Positions 59,897-64,000 of a stretch of 64,000 nt of DNA are shown piece after piece (position 1 is the first letter of the stretch; each line of letters begins with the position of its first letter). Location of the stretch: the NCBI GenBank assembly GCA_034770075.1, contig JAVJAP010000106.1, forward strand, positions 930,001-994,000, written 5' to 3'. The position numbers and the translations under genes were made by a program. Origin of the DNA: Aralia elata (Eukaryota; Streptophyta; Magnoliopsida; Apiales; Araliaceae). Under the pieces are notes generated by a model, which made no database searches, was not told the DNA's origin, and was given only the letters and a program-made list of their open reading frames with translations.

Positions 59897-60644
59897 TGAT
59901 GAGTAGGTTTTATACCTATGAATTAGGTATTGTTGAGCTTAATTATTATTATCTTTAAGTGTTTTAGTATCATTTTATTTGTTTTTGTGTTTATTTGTTG
60001 TAGGATGGAGTTGGATGGGCATATAAGTCATTTGGTGAAGAAAAGAATTAAAAAGGATTAAAAATTGGGCTGAGTGGCATTTTTATAAATATGTGGTCCT
60101 GGTCAAGCGCCTAGGCGCTTAGATTTGAACTAGGTTGAGCGCCTAAAGGCGCTCTAGTGCAGAATGAGAAGGTTTTGTGCGGCTGTAAGGAAAAATTGAA
60201 GCCAATTACGAATCTGAATGAGGGTTTTATTAATATGCAAATGAGAAGACTTCAGAACATAACATAACAAGAGATTTTGCAGAGAAAACAACAAGGAGAA
60301 CACGCAGGAGATTTACAGAACTTGAAGATCAAGACAGAGATTGGGAGCGGCTTTATAGTTTCTTTTATCCCTTTCTTTTATCTTTAATTTTGTAATCTTT
60401 GGGATGTTTTTATTTATTATCTGGATGATGTTTTCCTTTATCGTTATGAACTAAACTTTCAATTAAGATTGCAACGGAACTTAGTATCTAATTTAGATTG
60501 ATGCTTTCTATTTAATTTAAGTTAATTACTCTTGAATCATTTATCATATCTTGTGTTTATTAATTAATTGTCTGATTAACAATTACCGGGATAATTTATA
60601 CAAAATTGGAAGATGGAGTATAGTTTTAGATCTGGGATATGATA
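59897..60644 (+). repeat. N1 3' LTR, first 748 bases
   Basis: It is about 95% like 55789-56520 by eye, with small indels (GTAGGATGGAGTTGG added near 60000). It ends abruptly at 60644, next to the copia LTR half. The palindrome AGCGCCTAGGCGCT is perfect here (60106-60119). Confidence 0.88.
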
Positions 60645-61722
60645 AAATACATATAATTAAATAAAATAAGACTTGACAGTAATTCCATGTCTTATATTTA
60701 ATTGGGACATTGTATGGTAGAAGGATTGAATTGTATGGTAACTATTCACTGAAAGGTTCTTTTGTGATTAATGTTGAAATCTATATTATCTAGAAAGTCG
60801 TTGATCGCTAAGGAGGCTTACCCTTATTGTAGAATAAATATTATTTATTTAAATAAATTAAATAGTTTAATTTATTTATTTAAATAAAATTAGAATTGTT
60901 CTAATTTATTTATTCACAACCGGTTTAATATGGAGAACCTAAAGGGTCACACCGCAAAAGAAAAATATTTGTTTGAGAAGTAAATGTCATAATTGTAATA
61001 ATAAGTTAAGTATATTTAATTTAATCTATGAAGATAGAATAAATTAAATAGCTTAATATTTATTATTTAATATTTTGGAAATATTAAATATAAATTAATA
61101 AGAAGAGTCTTATTATTATTATTACAATTACTATTATTTAATTCCTAATAGGGATTGAGAATTAATTAATAGAAGTACTTTCTCATAAATTCCTAATTGG
61201 ATTAGGAGTTTAATTAATTAAAGGAGTTTAATTAAAATAAAAACCCTAATCCTAAATAGTTTAGGAGGGTTCCCTATATCTATAAATAAGAGGAGTCTTA
61301 TCATGATTTAGGGTTAGACAGTTACACACTCTTCCATATGAATTGGAGAGAGAGAGTACTTACAATTTCTATAGAGATAGAAACTAGGGTTTTGCCAACA
61401 CCCATCTTCTTGAACAACTATTATTCCTTGGTGGATCACCTCTAGAGGCCAAACATTTGGGTGGCTAACGTTGATCAAAGGAAGGAATTTAATCGGTGGA
61501 ATTCAAGGAGAAGGCGAAGGATTTGGAGGTGAACTCATACCTGTGGAAGCATGGTTCTACAAGGGTATGTTTCTCATACTTTATCTCTTTCGTTTAATTG
61601 ATAATTGAGCACATGGATGATCATGGTGATGGTTTGTATGAAAATTTTAAAATCCGTTTTATTGCGCTTCCGCACTATTTATGTAATTTGATTGCATGTT
61701 CGCGCTATATACAAACCTAACA
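60645..61722 (+). repeat. copia C1 3' LTR, other half, opposite orientation
   Basis: It is the reverse complement of 49285 down to 48208 and ends AAACCTAACA. With 35537-36257 it makes one LTR with about five bases missing. Confidence 0.92.
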
Positions 61723-61984
61723 AGGACCTAGATTGATAAATAAGTAATACATAATTTAATAATAAATCGTTTTATTAGCGTATTTTGAAGGAGGAATTTG
61801 AGTTCTATTAGAAATCAAATTCCGTATAATCAGATAGACAAGCTTTATGCTGAATAGTTAAAGATCGATTCGATCGAATCAGATCGTGATCTACTTGTGA
61901 TATGAATGCGTATGATATTTACTCTCATGGGTGTAGCTATGGAACGGTGATTCCGGGGATGGAATCCTTATAAGGGAGGATAAA
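61723..61984 (+). other. G5: 3' end of a gypsy element with pre-polypurine hairpin
   Basis: AGGAC (61723-61727) is the copia target duplication. The rest is non-coding and ends with GATTCCG-GGGA-TGGAATC (61949-61966) and a polypurine tract (TAAGGGAGGATAAA) at the start of an LTR. If the proposed inversion is undone, it is the continuation of G4 (50018) across the copia insertion. Confidence 0.75.
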
Positions 61985-64000
61985 TGTAATAACCCAAGAT
62001 TTTCGATATATTAAAATAAGAAATTTTATGTATGAATTTTTTTTATATAATAAAATTATTTTTATTATATATTCAAGCAAGTATGGGAACGTGTGCAAGG
62101 AAAGGAATATGAATATGTAATATGTACATATATATTTATTTCATATATGGTTTCAAGTAAGTTTCTTATTAAAGAAATAATTGATAATTATAAATTATAT
62201 TTTGTTAATAAATTAAATTTTTATACTAAAGATATATGATTATTTATAAAAATATGATTACTATATTATTTAAATAATAAATGTATATTTTAAGAAATGA
62301 TTATTATTATTATTATTATTATGATTCTTTCTTTATGATATGAATTTATAAGATTAGTCAATTTATTTTAAATTGACTAAGTACGGTAAATGTGGTAAAG
62401 TGGCACTACGGATCAAAACCTAATTTGATCTATGGTCAAGTATTTTAATTTTAAATATAATTATTATTGTAATTATATTTAAAAGGATTAATGTTTATAT
62501 AATAGATATATGAATAATAAGAATTTAGTTTTTTAAGGAAATTTGAATACTAAATATAAGTATTGATTATATTTGAATATATGTATGTACAATATGTGGT
62601 TCAATGGGTATAATAATTATTTACCAATGATGATAAATATGTTATGACTTATGTGAATAATATATGTGACTAATTGTTAGTTAAAATAGGGCCCACTAAT
62701 AGTTATTTAAATTAGTGGACTAACCTAAGAATATTAATATTAAACAATTATTAAGGTAGTAAGTTAATTAATTATTTAATTAAAGTGAATATAGTAAGTG
62801 AATAAATTTTGTAAATTAATTAATATGGGTATTGATTAATGAGAATTATGTGCTATATGTATAATTTATTTTAATAGTCTAATTAGAAAGGAATTGTAGT
62901 GAACTAGCCTAATTAGTTTACTAACTAAGCCACTAATTTATTTAATTGTGGACTTGGATAATTAATGTGTGCACTAATTAAATTAGCCCAATACTTATTA
63001 AATTAGTAACCAAGCATGGAATAATAAAATTGAAAAACTAGTAGCCTAAACTAAGTAAAAGTGAGCCCAAATGTAATTAAAATAAAGCCCAATTGCTAGC
63101 CCACTTGAAAGATATTTGGACCAACTTAATTATCCATTAAAACAATAAAAAAAGAAGTCAAATTGAAGCCAAATTGAGAGGGGTAGCCGGCCACATGGAT
63201 TTAAAACGGTGAGGTGTTGATTTTTTAAATGGTTGCTTGTAAGAATGAAAAAGAAGGACAATTAGTAATCATTCTACATCACCAAGTTGTCAAAAAGGTG
63301 TACTAGCTAATCATGATAAAATATATATATATATATTTTCTATATCTATAGATATTGCAAGAATTAGTTTTAATAAAACAAAGTTTAGTCATTTGTTCAT
63401 TTTCTATTTCCTAACTTGGAGAGAGAAAATAAAATTAAAAGCCACTTCTTTCTCTTGTTCTTTCCAACATAAAATTTAAAGAGAGAGAAAGGAGAGAGGG
63501 GCGGCAACCATGGAGGAATAAAAGGGAGGGAGTTTTTGGTGTGCTCAAATCCCATAAATAAACCTTAGGAAGAAGGGCAAGGAAAATCAAGCAAATGTAT
63601 AATTATTTTTCATTAATCTAGTTTATTTTCTTTTGTTTTGGTTTTATTTTTGTAATATGAGGTTTCTGATCTTGGACCCTAGAACTATTTATCTACATGT
63701 TAGTAAGCCTTTTATGTTTAGATCTAACTCTTTTGAATGTCAAAAGTTGGATCAAATGCAAGAAAAGTAAAACTAGTTTCTAAACAATTAGAAAACCCTA
63801 ACCTTCTAGCACTTTGTAAGCTTATAACTTGAAATCTATAAACTCTTTTTATGGTCTGTCAAAGAGTAGTGCTAGATATATAAGTTGACTACTAAATTCA
63901 AGTGGTAAAACTCAAAAATAATCAGTACAAAAGTCGTACGAACTGTTTTGGTACAAACAGTCCACATTTTTCTCAAAACTGGAATAAAGCCTACTGACTG
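61985..64000 (+). repeat. start of a gypsy LTR (G5), runs off the window
   Basis: It starts TGTAATAACCCAAG after a polypurine tract and has no end in the window. It contains a TTA/ATT tract (about 62307-62330), AT-rich sequence, and from about 63420 AG-rich sequence (GAGAGAAAGGAGAGAGGGGC) of the sort found in LTR leaders. No gene is seen. Confidence 0.78.

Larger units (their letters stand above)
55789..60644 (+). mobile_element. N1: Athila/Tat-like, gag-only non-autonomous element
   Basis: Two LTR copies (55789-57085 complete, 59897-60644 cut) enclose an internal region of 2.8 kb with an Asp-tRNA primer site, a Gag C-terminal frame and no pol. It resembles the gag-only non-autonomous LTR elements reported from plants. 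The missing part of the second LTR lies beyond the proposed inversion break at 60644, so no target duplication can be seen. Confidence 0.82.

Noticed and set aside
63420..64000. Possible host gene 5' region at the end of the window
   Set aside because: AG-rich leader-like sequence and short frames only; it fits the inside of the LTR that starts at 61985.

Overview
The window looks like plant nuclear DNA, probably eudicot, from a repeat-rich stretch of chromosome. I find no convincing host gene, tRNA, rRNA or other RNA gene. Nearly all of it can be read as nested LTR retrotransposons: Ty3/gypsy chromoviruses of Tekay type, Ty1/copia, Athila/Tat-like and large non-autonomous LARD-like elements. 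The plant call rests on initiator-Met and Asp tRNA primer sites, a Tekay-type pol with a C-terminal chromodomain, and the AT-rich LTRs. The species cannot be named from this.

Layout. (1) 1-28399 is a Tekay-like element, G1. It has the 3' end of a 5' LTR, a primer site, an extra acidic/coiled-coil/basic ORF, gag, pol with chromodomain, a polypurine tract and a 4.5-kb 3' LTR. Its chromodomain is split at 6178 by L1, a 17.5-kb minus-strand LARD-like array of form LTR-internal-LTR-internal-LTR (6179-23709), flanked by AAAAT duplications. (2) 28400-33586 holds scrambled pieces of the same Tekay family, mostly minus strand (G2). (3) 33671-35536 holds the coiled-coil ORF and gag of another plus-strand gypsy (G3), both broken. 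(4) 35537-50012 is a minus-strand copia element, C1. It is interrupted by L2, a truncated plus-strand relative of the LARD (38665-45443). The LTR of L2 in turn holds solo LTR S1 (42001-44056, CCTTC duplications). (5) 50013-55788 is a minus-strand gypsy remnant, G4. It carries a second solo LTR, S2 (51013-54170, ACTAT duplications), inserted between its two zinc knuckles. (6) 55789-60644 is an Athila/Tat-like gag-only element, N1, whose second LTR is cut short. (7) 60645-61722 is the missing half of the copia LTR, in opposite orientation. (8) 61723-64000 is the 3' end and 3' LTR start of a gypsy-type element, G5.

The two copia LTR halves (35537-36257 and 60645-61722) fit together with about 5 bp missing, and the target duplication AGGAC matches only if 35537-60644 is turned around. 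This suggests a 25-kb inversion, or an inverted misjoin in the assembly.

Signals not explained by standard annotation are: an extra acidic/coiled-coil/basic ORF ahead of gag in three gypsy elements; a hairpin with AGGA-type loop just before the polypurine tract in six or more elements, with paired base changes; a second hairpin in five LTRs; paired GC-rich palindromes in the leaders of four unrelated families; and arrays of small hairpins in the copia and G4 leaders. All are inferred by eye. No alignment or folding program was run.
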